Origin: Pyrenochaeta sp. MPI-SDFR-AT-0127 | Taxonomy: Eukaryota > Ascomycota > Dothideomycetes > Pleosporales > Cucurbitariaceae | Assembly: GCA_020747015.1 (NCBI GenBank) | Contig: JAGTJM010000002.1 | Span: 1,302,001-1,366,000, forward strand | Direction of reading: 5' to 3' | DNA: 64,000 nt | In this document: positions 1-11,477 of the stretch, in pieces | Layout: each line of letters starts with the position of its first letter | Position numbering within the stretch: the first letter of the stretch is position 1 | Translations under genes and position numbers: made by a program | Notes under the pieces: generated by a model | Told to the model about the DNA's origin: nothing | The model's database searches: none | What the model saw: the letters and a program-made list of their open reading frames with translations, nothing else

Positions 1-24
1 ACCTGTCGGGTTTTGTGCCTGTTG

Positions 25-960
25 TTATCTGCCTCGATATTCATGACAAGTGGGCGAGGGCCTTGTTGTACGAATTTGGTGTCCATCATAGAGATATGTG
101 GAGGCCTGTATGTTCTGAACTGCTGCACCTGGTGGAAGGCAGTACGGCAAAGGTGTGGCTGTCTGAAGCCACGATGGCGGATTAGGGTACCTTCCGTATG
201 CGAAATCGAGAAAATGTTGATAGGGCAGCTGATCGTTACAGTAGTTTCGGCACTGCGCTGCATATGGAGATGAATCGAAGGGTCGGATATCATTTTGCTC
301 TAGATATCGAGGCAGATTCGCTAGTTGGTCGCTCACGAGCTCGCGATGCCTTTGAGCGTTTGGAGAAGGGCTTTTTTGTCGAGTCTCTCCAGACTTGCAT
401 AAATCAACGTCTTCTTGGTTTACTGCAGTATTACTGGCGGATAGAGCCTCTTCGTCACCTGCAGTCCCATCCAGCTTCCAATAACTCGTCTCACTATCAA
501 CATCTGACAGATCCGCTTCACTTCGTTGATAAACCACCGGAGATGCCTTCATATTCTGATTGGGACTTGCTTTGTCTTTTTCTTCGCTTTCGAAAAGCTG
601 TATGGGTGGATAGTATTCGACTGGTGAAATGTCGGCTTCGTTATCCGTCTTGTGGAGAGCAACACACTTCATGCAGTACTTTTCACTATCAGGTAAGTAG
701 AAGATATGATAAGTATCTGAGCCGCAATTCGAACCTCCGCAGAAATGGAAGCCGATGCTATCGCTGTGCATGCAGAGCTTTTTGTCGGTGAGGAAGACTA
801 CACACATGTTGGAGAATCCGTTGGCTGAAGAATTTGAAGAATTTATAAGCTTAGAGGATGGAAAATTGTCGCCAGCTGAGGAAAGCTCTTCACCTGTAAA
901 AATTATAGGGCCATGAAAGTCCCTTGTCTTCGTTTGTCGCTTACCAAAGATTGTTCTCAT
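25..960 (-). CDS. hypothetical protein with a cysteine-rich segment
   Basis: I do not recognise the family. The proposed coding sequence is complement(25..893, 945..960), 294 aa, from the first true ATG at 960. The proposed intron 894-944 (GTAAGC donor, TTTTTACAG acceptor) is 51 nt, so reading through it also stays open and the unspliced form would be 311 aa. The N-terminal half contains an LCMHSD..HFCGG..CGSD..YCMKC cluster of cysteines and histidines that could bind a metal. The rest is polar, rich in Ser, Glu and Pro, with no membrane segment. A further GTGAGT..TTCACAG pair at about 1095-1046 could be a 5' intron, but I could not find an in-frame first exon for it. The gene may therefore be longer at its N-terminus. 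Start and first intron are uncertain. Confidence 0.4.
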   Translation of the reverse strand: MRTIFGKRQTKTRDFHGPIIFTGEELSSAGDNFPSSKLINSSNSSANGFSNMCVVFLTDKKLCMHSDSIGFHFCGGSNCGSDTYHIFYLPDSEKYCMKCVALHKTDNEADISPVEYYPPIQLFESEEKDKASPNQNMKASPVVYQRSEADLSDVDSETSYWKLDGTAGDEEALSASNTAVNQEDVDLCKSGETRQKSPSPNAQRHRELVSDQLANLPRYLEQNDIRPFDSSPYAAQCRNYCNDQLPYQHFLDFAYGRYPNPPSWLQTATPLPYCLPPGAAVQNIQASTYLYDGHQIRTTRPSPTCHEYRGR

Positions 961-2212
961 GCCAACAAGCGTGGTGAAGGTGAAAAGCCTAATACTGCGA
1001 CTCCCCAGCGCACATTGTGAAAGTCTGCTCAGAATAATGTGCTGTGAAGCAAAAAAGGAAAAGAAACATAAAATAAAGGATACTTTGACACTCACTGTGT
1101 AATGAGACTTGCTTGATACTTTCTTTCATAACAAAGTCGACAGCGATCGAGGTGCGGAGTCCGTCTTGGAATAAAGAATTTTTAAAGCCCCAAACAGAGT
1201 TTGTACTACAAGAAACGTTTCAAATTGACAAAACTGATTCATTTTCATAGGTCTAAATTCCTATCTCTAATAATTAATGCCACAACTAACGGTGGGCATA
1301 TAGTAGTGTTACTCGGGCCAGCCTGGGGTTTCCTAGCACCCTCGTGCATCGGAAACTCTGTCGAGCTAAATATAAGAAATAACAAGAAAGGGTCCCGAGC
1401 AAGGCCTCTGAACAGTCAACAACATACGATTAGTTTTGTGCTACAATGTGTTCGGGCTTGGTGGCACAATGCATCTGTTCCGTGGCATTGAAGAGCATGG
1501 GCTGTCTCCATAGCAGTTTAATAGATGGATTTGAACTGTGCGTAGATTTCAGTTTTGTAAGAACCGAAGTGTCGGACTCCAGGGAACGTGGCTCGAAAAA
1601 GATAGCATTTTGGGATTCGAGAGCGAGAGATATGCCAGGATTTCTGGTAAAAAGGAGAAAACGTCATTTTCCATACTGCCACGAGGTTCATGTACTAATT
1701 AACCGAATTCGGATCCATTGGATAATGTACTGTCGATCTTTCGCTAATTCTGCTAGGTTGGCGGACCTGAAATACCTTTGTAATTAGACGCCATAGTTGA
1801 CGATGAGGTGAGCGGCCGAGGCCTCGCGCTAGCGCCGAGCTCATCATCTCACGCTTCCCCGCCCTTAGTTACCTATACCTGCAAAAAAGGCGTATTGATG
1901 GAATGCAAGTGAAACGGCTTTTTTTCAAGTTCCTTGTAAATTAGTGGGACGGAAGTGGATATGGCCTTATGTGGAACAGGGCCCATGTTCAGATTGTCTA
2001 CGCTGGGTAGTCGGGCACGACTGTCCCAATGCAGACAAATATCACGGAGAGGAGAAGAAGCCGTAATCAGCAACCAGCGCATCAACAGAGCCAAAGTAAC
2101 TACCAATAACCGAATTGTGTGATGTCTGCGACTACAAGCACGACACCTTTAAATATTCAATGCCCTCTTCCTAAATTCCTGGCATTACTCAACTCAGCGA
2201 AAACAATCCAAC
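961..2212. other. intergenic, no gene recognised
   Basis: Between the minus-strand hypothetical gene and the cupin gene I find only short unsupported frames. The segment may include an unresolved first exon of the gene at 25-960 near 1096-1140, and the promoter of the cupin gene. Confidence 0.4.
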
Positions 2213-2797
2213 AGTAAGTGGGCACATCACGATCTCTTTCGCTCGAACCAAACACAACAATGAATATTTACCACCTCTGTAGTGTCTCAAAAACCCGTCC
2301 CTCTTACAATCATCAAAGGCGCAGGCCATGAGTACATTCCTATCCCCGATGGCGAGAGCGCTATCGTCGCAGACTTCCACTCGTACGTCTCCCTCGTCGT
2401 CTCTTAATATGATATCTATCTTTCCCTTTCTTCGCTGTTGTAGATCCAGCTGAAACCCATCTGACTCTCCTGAAGTATCCGAACCCAAACCACCGACTCA
2501 CCGACGTACCTAACCTCAGGGTTCTACCGGATTAAAGCAGGACCTACGCGCAATATACCCCAGTACACATACGAAGAGACAAAATATGTTCTAAACGGCC
2601 AGATCGACGTGTTGGACGAGGCGACAGGTGTCACACATCATCTTGTCGCAGGGGATTTTGCTTTCTTCCATGTGGGATCAAAGGCCCAGTTCTCAAGCAA
2701 ATCAGGCGGAACAGCTTTCTTTGCTGTTACAAGGCCAATCATCACACAGCATCCGAACTTGAAAGGCAGAGAGGAAGAAGTGAAGTCGAAATTATAG
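2213..2797 (+). CDS. small cupin-fold protein (EutQ-like), start codon split by an intron
   Basis: Proposed join(2213, 2283..2382, 2476..2797), 140 aa. The last exon contains the recognisable part: the segment from KYVLNGQIDVLDE through HHLVAGDFAFFHVGS is a cupin barrel motif of the type found in ethanolamine-utilisation EutQ-like and other single-domain cupins, followed by an EEEVKSKL tail. Intron 2214-2282 starts GTAAGT and ends CTCTGTAG. Its removal joins A2213 to TG2283-2284 and creates the ATG, after which the frame reads MSQKPVPLTIIKGAG. Intron 2383-2475 has a GTACGT donor and a CTGAC branch 8 nt before the AG. It is the acceptor choice that restores one open frame to the stop at 2797. 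Substrate unknown. The fold call is good; the exact 5' end is inferred. Confidence 0.65.
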
Positions 2798-5700
2798 GAG
2801 TTGAATGCTGTAAAGCAGTGACGGTATGCCTACTAAGGCGTGTAGCATATAGCCACGGCTTACACTAGAGATACCGGATGCATAAGAATTAAGAATTAGC
2901 TACGAACTACTAGTTTTGTCGTGTAGTAGCAGTGTATCACATCCTTATTCATACAAAACGCAACACTCCAAACGTAATTTGCAGATCTCACGCCTTTGAT
3001 AACTCTGTGTGGGTGATCGATGTTGCATCAACAACGTCGGACCAGTTATAATAACCACCAAAAGCGAGGGTTAATGCCGCCAAAAAGGGTGGCCTTTAAG
3101 TTCAAGCACGTAACCGCGGTAATCTAAGCCTGCTTAGTTATCCCTACCACTTTTTCGTGACAGTACACCCGTAGCGTAAACTTAGGCTATGTATTAAAGC
3201 CTGGTAGGTATACTAGTAAGAAAAGAGGCGTTAGAATTTATGGTAAACTAATTAACGTAGTTGAAAACAGAGCGGCGCGTATTGGCGAGCGGCGTAGCCT
3301 AAAAAACACGTAAACAGCGGCTGCTGAACGGGAATTGGAGAACGCCTGAATTCTAAGACGAGAGGATAACAGCATATATAGTCGCTAGAACTCGAAGGTC
3401 AATTTCCTAGTCGGAGAGTACATGAGGTAGAACTTCGGCTTGCTTGAATGTAGGAAGAGCATCGCCTGTAGGCTTTGAGTCGCGGAAGCGAGAGGATACT
3501 ACAGAGTGAAGGCACGGGATTGTTGGAGAGGCAAATATGTGATAAGGTACCTCGCTTTGCTCATTGATCGAAGATGCAACACCTGCAGGTCTTGTAGGAG
3601 TTGCGTGTGCGACAATTTTATAGTGTAACTCTTGAATATGAGATTGAGATCTTATGCAGACGCTAGCTTGCATTGGAACGATACTAAGCAATGACAATTT
3701 GGTCGTAGTATGTCGATGAAGCAAGCACTCTATGGCCGGCCTTGACTGTCACTGCTAAGTACGTAAAACTACGGTTGATGGAAGCGAGAATATTGCTGGA
3801 CCTGAGCTAGTTCCTGTAAGTAGCAGTTGCTCGATTGAGCCAGATGTGCCATACACTTCTCGGCGATTTGACATCCTTCCAGACCAAACTGAACATTGCT
3901 TCCCAGGCTGTCTAACGTTCCTACTCACGCCGACCCTAGAGCCTTCTTTTGCGCTGCTTCGTCACTGTTCATGGTCTCTATAAATTCCGCCTGCTGCTCC
4001 CAATCCTCCATCTCTTCTTCACAACGCAAACCTCGCTAGCCATTCGGCTTTTTCGATGAATTCCATCATTTTTTTTGCCATTTAATGCACATTTTCTTTC
4101 TTATTCACTTCGATCCTGTCGAACCTTCCATACCATAGGTATCTCGATGAGTTCATATTGCCACCTCGAGGGGGAGCATTAATGCGCACCGTCCCTTGTC
4201 GTCAATATACACGCCAAATTTCTCTCCTAATTCCTTCATTCATCAATACCTCTATTGTGGTTCGACGCCATTGTCTCACCAACGACTCGACCATGTTGAT
4301 GGAGTGTGTCACTGCCTGGTTCTGTCACGGCAGCAAGGCTTCTGGAGCTGGCCAGGTGAGACCATTCCGCCGCCTAGTGCGTGTATCCTGCAACAAGGGG
4401 GAGTAGCCGGGCCAGCGATCTGGAGAAGTCCTTTTCGCGGAGGTTCGACTCAACAACCTGAGTGGAAAGGAGATTGGAATGGTCGGGGTTTTTTGCTTCG
4501 GCATCCTCTTCCCGCACTCACCAGTAACTTGCTCACAAAAGGAAACCTTTGTCACTCACAGATCTTTCGATCTTCATACAAAGCTTGCATCGGCAGCTGT
4601 TCATCATTATCAGAGCCAGTAGATCTTCGCAGCGACACCAGCTTATGCCATTAGACAACGTCTCCTGCAAGCGTTGTCTCGGTTCACGTCGTCTCTCAAG
4701 CAGACGCCCACTTCGTCAGATCTTCTACGCACCCTGCATCCTCTCAACCCCTCATACAACCTATGACTCTGCCCATATTCGACGCAATTCCACCTTCTCA
4801 CCTGAGTTCATATGGAGGATGTTGGAATTCTGGTGTTTGGGCCACGTCGTTCTTGTTTGCTGTGCGTCAGCCGGTGTTTTATTTTAGGCCCGGTTTTGGT
4901 ATGGGCGGGCTGGCGAGGGGTTTGGATTCGATTCCAATACGACACAGCGTCACATACACCTCTTTCTCATCGTGACTGTGATTGTCCACCTCCTCCTGCC
5001 TTCGTTTGCGAGGATGACAATCATGCAGCGCCGATTCCTGCCTGGTCGCCAGGTGTCTCTGCTTCTCGTTTAATTGTACCTCGAGCGAGCCCCATTGCAT
5101 GTAGAATTGCGAACATGTAAGCTCTTTCCTGTGTCTTGACATGTTCGGCTGTAAACTGGCTACATTTCACGCTGTACTTGCGCTGCTCTATTGGTATGAT
5201 GTTGTTCCTAGCTGCGCCTGTTGGCGCGCGTTGGATTATACCAATACCAATGCCCTGCATAGGCACAAAGTCGACCGCTGTATGCAGGACCAAAGAGAGC
5301 CGGGGGGCTACCGGTGTGGTATGGCGAAGGCGAGGCATCTCGGATGATGACACGCAAAACTGAAGGATTTAGTCGAATCTGTGCGATGGCTTTGCAGGTA
5401 GTGTGCAAAAGACTTGTTGGGGACGGTATCAAAGGGAGTTAGAGACCTAGCTTCATGGCTTCAAGAATTTTCAAATTTCTGCACTGACTAGGAGGGTTGT
5501 GGGTCACGCGACCTTAGCTTGGTCGCATTTCCGTGGTTAACTTGCAATCCTAAAGGATCTCGCTCGAGAAAGTAACAAGTTTCGTGGCTGATAGCTTAAT
5601 GCAGCTGAGGTATTGATAAAAAAACTTGAGCAAGATGTCAAAGTGTTGGAGGATTTCGTACAGATCTAGCACGTATCGACAGCACTGGTTAGTTAGGGAC

Positions 5701-7270
5701 AAGACATAAGAGCTCTGCTTCGAAAGCGGTGTGTAAGCTACTAAGCAGTTGCGGCTGTAAATGCTTGCTATAGAAAAGCGTTAGTCCTGTGAATAGTAAT
5801 TGACGGGCCTGTATGGTATCCTTTCGCTGCACTAGCTGTGTCGACTATTAACGCTATGTGATGGATATCCCAGATATGGCTGGGGTAGAATAAAGGACTA
5901 GCGGGCAACTTGGAGGCGCGTCTAATGTGTCAATGATACGGTAGAAGTCTTGGAAGACGGCGATGGCCAGCGTAGCGTGCGAGTATTTCGAACCAATGAG
6001 GGAAAGCGCTAATAGCTCCGGACGTATTCTGTTGCAGTATCTACCACCCATCTGGAATGCATGATTGTGCATCAACCTTGTCGCGGTTGGCCCGAAACTA
6101 GCCCATCTAAATAAGCCTCTTTGCTCCAGACTCCCACTAACAAAGCACATGCTAGATCTGTCTGTATTACACAATGCACAATTAAATAAGAGATCCTTGT
6201 GGACTTAGATAAGGCTAAACCTTTTGGGGCTTCGGAGGGTAAAGAGGGGACAGGTAACGCAGAGTGGTGCCGTTCGAACAGGACTGAGAATAGATGGGCG
6301 TAATCAAAAAGTGGTTGAGATGAGTAGCTTCGCATCGTGGTGGCTGTGTAGCACGTTCTCTTCGATACAAAACACAAAAATACAGACCTAATCTTAGACG
6401 CATCATCTTCGACGACTTGGTCAGAGTGACACATGGTGCATCGCCAAATTCAGTACTGCCGAACTCACTGACAGTATTAGCTCTATGTCTACATGGTACA
6501 CATGCGAAGCCGTATGTTATATTCTCTTTGTCAATCCTGCATCATCTATGCCGCTGGAAGAAGGCCTGTACGGTTGCCGCTGGTTCACAAGAGGTTTGGT
6601 GCTACAAGATCTGTTGACACCTAAAGCGATCATGTTCTATAATCTAGTATGAAACTATATTGGAGACTGTCTAGTACTTGTTGATACACTGTATAGTATC
6701 ACTGGGATACGCGTAGAGTGTTTACTTGGCTGTCAACTGTTGTTCTCGATATCAATCGCTACGTGCATGTAATGGGCGTCACGATGATACATAAAATGAG
6801 TCGGGGATATGTAAATTACGTCGATTTTTGACTAACTCCACGTATTGAATATGCCAAGGTCTTACTGTTTGCTGGAAATAATTGATGTAAATATGTCTTG
6901 ATGTATGGGTATGTTGCAGCCAGTAAAGATGGGGGGTGTGAATACTGTTGCTCATACGATATTGCAGGAGAGAGCATGTCAGATAGGGAAGACACCACAA
7001 GGTACAACGGTGCGGCGCGTCACTTCGGGAATTAAACAGTAGAACTGAAGAACAACATTGGAGGAATTCACCCAAAATCTTGACACATGCAGGGTGAGCC
7101 GCGATTTATTAGGGGAAACGAACGTCGCGAGAATGATGAAGCCCGGACAATTGAAAAAACCCTCACTTTGACAGACTCCCATGGCGATGCCAGATTATGC
7201 CATCGCCATACCCGGTAGTTCTTTCAGCCCTGTTGTAGGTCAGCAATAGTAATGGCAGTGCTAAGTGTCA
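2798..7270. other. long gene-free stretch (4.5 kb)
   Basis: No gene can be supported. Around 3025-3085 a short frame reads DRCCINN, resembling the W-I-D-T-C-C-I-N motif of HET domains, and may be a relic. Positions 3230-3420 carry a basic open stretch broken by stops, possibly old transposon sequence. From about 3900 to 5200 the plus strand is pyrimidine-rich with several overlapping small frames (for example 4763-4975, with an ATG). This is the texture of a long leader or non-coding transcript, not a conserved protein. From 5400 to 7270 I see nothing definable. Confidence 0.4.
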
Positions 7271-8352
7271 TCAGAACGTACATCCTTCAGTTGGCTCGCC
7301 GACGAAATCCTTGACGGTGCACTGATTTGCAGTATTCATTTGCTGCTTTTTAATTGAACCACAACCGTCGTAGAAGCATTCCGACTTGTCCATAGCTTTC
7401 TGGAGAGAATCGCCCTTCCATCCGAACATATAATCGGCGTGTGTACCATAACCGGTGGGACTACCTTCAAAGCTCCACACAAATGGATTTGCGCCGCCCG
7501 AAGGCCACAAGCTATTGAACTTCGTTGTATCCCATACAGTCTCAAAGGTCACTTGTGGCACACGAACTGGATGAGAAGTCGGGCATTTCGGCGCATTGTT
7601 GAAGCCCTCTGAGTTGACTGTGTTGTACATGTGAGACTGGTGATCCGGACTATCAAGATTTTTGCCATCCCAGCATCTGTATGTCGTCAGTATGCACTTC
7701 ATCTTGACGGGAAAAAGTTACAAACGCGGGGAAGTGATGAGTAGTGAAAATACCGCCTGTACACGGTTTGGTGGGCATTGTGTTCGTGATTGCGCCCCTG
7801 TTGCCCCCTGTCATGCATTGATAGCTGAGGCCGGCGTGATTCTTTGTGGTGGAAGTTGGGCTGCCCACGGTCATACGGAAACCCTATTTAACGTGAGAAT
7901 CCTCATGGGTATTTCCAGACCAGTGGACTTACCGGCGGGAAGGCTTTCACAGGATTTTGTTTCAAGTTATCCCTGGTCAAGTCGAACTGGGTGTAGTAGA
8001 CGGTCAGTCCACCTCGAGCGCCATCCGATCCTCCCAATAGAGGCTGAACTGGTAGGGGTGGTACACGGTGGTATGAGCCATTGGTAGGATGCTTGAAGTA
8101 TAATGTCGCAGTCCAGTAGTTGGAAAAGTCTTCAGACATTTGACAGGTAGTGCAAGTGGCTCTCTCGCCAACGTCACCGTTCATAGTCGCGTTGAAGGCA
8201 TTTCCGCCAACGATGTGATGAACGTGAGCAGATGGAAAAGCGCCCGGTTGACCGGCGGGGTCAAGGCGCTGGAAAGTCAATGTTGAACATGGAAATCGAA
8301 GCCCAGCTTGAACCGAGGTGATGAGAGTGAGGGCAGCAGAGAGTGACTTCAT
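7271..8352 (-). CDS. secreted DUF1996-domain protein
   Basis: Complement of 7271..7676, 7726..7883, 7933..8352; 327 aa. The start at 8352 gives MKSLSAALTLITSVQA, a clear signal peptide. The mature part begins with RFPCSTLTFQRLDP and continues SAHVHHIVGGNAF, CTTCQMSEDFSNYWTA, THHFPACWDGKNLDSPDH and YMFGWKGDSLQKAMD. These are the hallmark segments of DUF1996, a fungal secreted-protein domain of unknown biochemical role, often found next to WSC domains. No WSC domain is present here. Intron 1 (7884-7932, GTAAGT) is phase 0. Intron 2 (7677-7725) uses a GTTTGT donor, chosen because it rebuilds the conserved HHFPACWDGKN across the junction. Length is normal for a single-domain member. Confidence 0.85.
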
Positions 8353-9468
8353 CTTAACGCTGTACGAGGATATCGACAGGACTAGAAAAGTAGACCAGCA
8401 GATTGAAATGGCTGCGAAGTAGAACGATGAAAACCTATGCCTGCTCCGCTTTTATGAATTTGGATCTGAGCTCCTGGCTTTAGCTGATCTACATTCCACA
8501 CGCCCAGCGGTATCATATCAAAGGATTGATTCCCTTGACATCAGATAACCAAGGAGAGATGAGACCGATGATGGCAGATACAATCTGCAGCAAATCGGCT
8601 GAATCCCAATATCCGCAAGCCTCAGATCGTTGGGCGATAACTTCGAAGTATATTAGTGTGCTAAATCCAGAGTTCTTATCTGCTTTAAGCTGCTCAATGA
8701 GAGGCTTGATTTTAGCGAGGATGAGCCAGGTGATCAAGTGTGTAGAGGTTGCTAATTCAGCGATGATTATATTAATGCAATGTACATCATTGATCCGGCA
8801 GTTCCATGACAGCCGGCAGTTACTTTCGAAAACAGCGATCGCCTTCCGACGGCGAATGAATGATTGGAAAAGCAGCTGGTTATTTTCTCACTGGCTTGAA
8901 GGGATGATGTTGTGTGCCTATAATTCGCGTTGGCTCGCCATCTGCTTCCTTGGTCAGCCCATAGCCAGGTCTTTCTTAAGAGGCATATTACTTAGTAAAT
9001 GTGGCTACATAGTAACGCTAGTTTTTTATCGCGTGCATGAAATTACTGGGAAGTCATAGTAAGTCAGCTCTATTGACCGCCAATTGATGATAAACCCGTG
9101 ACTAGCAACTCAGTCATTTCCACATAGTCCTCCCGAAGGAAGCTTGTGACTGGAAATCCAGCTAAATTTGGCAGCCTGGAGGCATGATTTCTCTTCAGGT
9201 AGAACATTTTTGGTATCGGTCCTTTGCTACTTCGGACTGTCGTTGTGGTGCGAGTTTGGAGTTGCTACGGTTCTGCGAGGGACAAGACACAGCGCGCTTC
9301 CGCTTCAAAGCCGCGGAAAAGAGCTCAAGGGCAACTTCACTACTCTGGGGCACATGCCGAGCAGGTTATGGGTCCATTATTGTGTGCATAAGTGTTATTC
9401 ATGCCCAGACTGCGAAGTGTTTTGCCGATGGATACTTGTCAAAGCCATCTTAGCGCTGGTTCTCATAA
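8353..9468. other. intergenic; one unassigned minus-strand open frame
   Basis: The segment lies upstream of the DUF1996 gene. On the minus strand, roughly 8890 to 8513 is open for about 125 codons and reads like protein (for example SADLLQIVSAIIGLISPWL), but there is no ATG near its beginning and no family I recognise. It may be the 3' end of a decayed gene. The plus-strand frames here look like shadows. Confidence 0.3.
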
Positions 9469-9539
9469 TTGAGTAAAATTATTACTTCATCTTGCAGGCA
9501 TCGTAACCTCTTCATCAACGTCGCAACTGATCAAAGGCG

Positions 9540-9723
9540 CATGGTTGGACTGAATGGTATATGCTACGACAAAGCTGGTTTTGATAAGATACCCTTCTGT
9601 GCTAGACAAGCAGCAGCTGACAGGTTCCAATACTTTTGGATAGACACCTGTTGCATCAATAACGTCGCTCCAGCTAATGTTCTCTACAAAAAGGCAGGTA
9701 GCATCGTCACGGCCTCGTATTAG
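9540..9723 (+). pseudogene. HET-domain fragment
   Basis: The frame reads PFCARQAAADRFQYFWIDTC and then CINN. This matches the core of the heterokaryon-incompatibility (HET) domain, where a helix ending in G-L-x-Y-x-W-I/V-D-T-C-C-I is followed by a Ser/Glu-rich helix. Only this piece is present: the N-terminal strand (the Y-x-x-L-S-Y/H-C/T-W-G part) and everything after the motif are missing, and the frame stops at 9721-9723. No donor site or downstream HET segment was found that would rescue it. I infer a truncated, inactive copy of an incompatibility-type gene. Confidence 0.5.
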
Positions 9724-10052
9724 CACATCAGGTTTAACATGGGAGGATTGATGGTATCATGTTCGCATTCAAATGTCTTGTCACTTCAAACCTGACCGCA
9801 GGAATTGGGGAATGAATGCTGCTAAAAAAGCCGCATGCTGTCCACTTTAAAGAAGCCGAATGTGGAAACTCTTGAATTTGCGATAATTTCTATCCTTACA
9901 TAGCTGGTCGCACACGTGAAGAAAGTTTAAGATCTAACATCAGAATTGCACCGAAGCCCACGGGGTATCATATAACAGGTCCGTAACACCACGCTAAATA
10001 TCAAACCACGAATTATGCAAGTAAGTCAAGGGTCGATTGCCTCATGTCGTAG

Positions 10053-11477
10053 TCACCCGTCCATAGAAAACATCGCATCCATGCTTACGTCATACGCTAG
10101 GATAGTCTCTGTTGGCTGTCGTACTGTTAATGGTTGCGCTTCTGAGGCCGAAACAAATGCATTTTCCCTTTCTGTGACAAATGGATCTGTCTGCTCAACG
10201 CCCAATACGAAATCATCGTAAATCGAGCGAAGAGGTGTGATGTGCGGCTGTGTGTCCAAATTGGGGTTGTATGTTCCGAGGGTGGTCGTGCCATCTTGCT
10301 GGTTAGACGCAACGCTAGGATCGAGAATGGGAACGCACGCGGCGTCAACGACTTTAGCAAGCTCACTCCGACTCGGCCCGTCTAACTGAGCAATATTTCC
10401 ATCCATATCCATTGAGCAACCTCCTATCTTCTCTAGCGTGTAAAGTAATGCCTCTGTATTGCTGCCTGGCCTCCATGACAGCGGGACGGATGCCCAGTGC
10501 TTATATCTTTCCTGTCTAAGCTGTTCGAAGTCCTCACCAAACACTTTACTCGTCAGGACATTGTTGATCGCAACACTAGTGTCCCACACGAGAGGCTCGC
10601 GTTGTGTACAGTGCCTCTCGAGGACATGTTGAACTAGTTTCGACAGTCCTAAGAAGGCCTCGCCATAATACTTCTCCGTTGTGCCAGCGCCTTTACAGTA
10701 ACCACAGCCAAGGAGAAGATCTTCGCAGTCAATAGTATCATTGTGATCAATGGAATCTGAGTATTTGTCATGCAGTGAAGGGCAGGTCTCGAGGAGGTGG
10801 TTGCGCATATGCTGTACGGGTTTGTGGTTTCTGTATTTGTTGCAAATTCCACAGTAATACTCTTTGCGGCCGCTTGTAGAGTTGCAAACAGATGCTGCCT
10901 TAAGCCGCTTGTTGGAAGAGTGTACTTGGTGGTGTCGCGTATTGTGAGAGGATGGTGTCGTGTCCGGGGAGGACCTGGAGGCTGATGTTGTGGTTGACTT
11001 TGATCCGCATGTTGACGGCGAGGAATTTCCCTGCCATTTCCTTTTCTTTGGCGTCATGCAGCATTCCCTGACCGACGAGCTCCCCGCTTCAGGTAGCGGC
11101 GAGGAGCCTCCCATATAGATTGTCCTTGGTGGCGAGCCTGGGTACTGAGTACGCCGGCTATCGAAAGCCCTGGTTATCATAGCTTTACGCTCTCCTTGCG
11201 TCAATCGTGACAATGATCCATGCAGCGTTGCGGTGGTTTGTACACCCGTGGTCTCAATGCTATTATGTAGTTCACGTATCTTTCTTGGGCCGTGTTCCAG
11301 TATCAGCTGAACATCGTGCTCGTCTAGCTTCCCCGAGACCTTGTCCACCCATAAGCACACCGAAAGCTCCAAGAGGTCATTGTATGAAGAAGAAGGAGTA
11401 GCGAGAGCGCTCATGCTTTGTGAGGTCACGGCTGGCTTCTGTGCGCCGTGAGGTGACGAGATGAGTGCAGTGTTCAT
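10053..11477 (-). CDS. putative zinc-finger-like nuclear protein
   Basis: Uninterrupted frame of 474 aa from an ATG at 11477. Residues 1-200 are low-complexity Ser/Thr/Pro-rich with a basic patch TPKKRKWQG that could be a nuclear localisation signal. In the middle lies YYCGICNKYRNHKPVQHMR followed by H..C, which has the C-x2-C-x12-H spacing of a C2H2-like finger. It is followed by a second Cys/His group, LGCGYCKG..LVQHVLERHC. The C-terminal 150 residues are acidic to neutral with no motif, as in an activation region. Related fungal proteins are usually called C2H2-type transcription factors, but DNA binding is inferred. No intron is needed. Confidence 0.6.
   Translation of the reverse strand: MNTALISSPHGAQKPAVTSQSMSALATPSSSYNDLLELSVCLWVDKVSGKLDEHDVQLILEHGPRKIRELHNSIETTGVQTTATLHGSLSRLTQGERKAMITRAFDSRRTQYPGSPPRTIYMGGSSPLPEAGSSSVRECCMTPKKRKWQGNSSPSTCGSKSTTTSASRSSPDTTPSSHNTRHHQVHSSNKRLKAASVCNSTSGRKEYYCGICNKYRNHKPVQHMRNHLLETCPSLHDKYSDSIDHNDTIDCEDLLLGCGYCKGAGTTEKYYGEAFLGLSKLVQHVLERHCTQREPLVWDTSVAINNVLTSKVFGEDFEQLRQERYKHWASVPLSWRPGSNTEALLYTLEKIGGCSMDMDGNIAQLDGPSRSELAKVVDAACVPILDPSVASNQQDGTTTLGTYNPNLDTQPHITPLRSIYDDFVLGVEQTDPFVTERENAFVSASEAQPLTVRQPTETILAYDVSMDAMFSMDG

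Noticed and set aside
718..740. tRNA B-box-like GGTTCGAATTG on the minus strand
   Set aside because: No A box, acceptor stem or anticodon arm at the right distance; it lies inside the cysteine-rich coding segment.
198..791. Plus-strand frame of 197 codons over the first gene
   Set aside because: It is the antisense shadow of the minus-strand frame 25-893 and has no recognisable content.
2444..2505. A DPAETHLTLLKYPNP-like frame between cupin exons
   Set aside because: It reads sensibly but sits in a third frame that cannot be joined to either flank without a stop. The acceptor at 2475 gives one open frame and was preferred.
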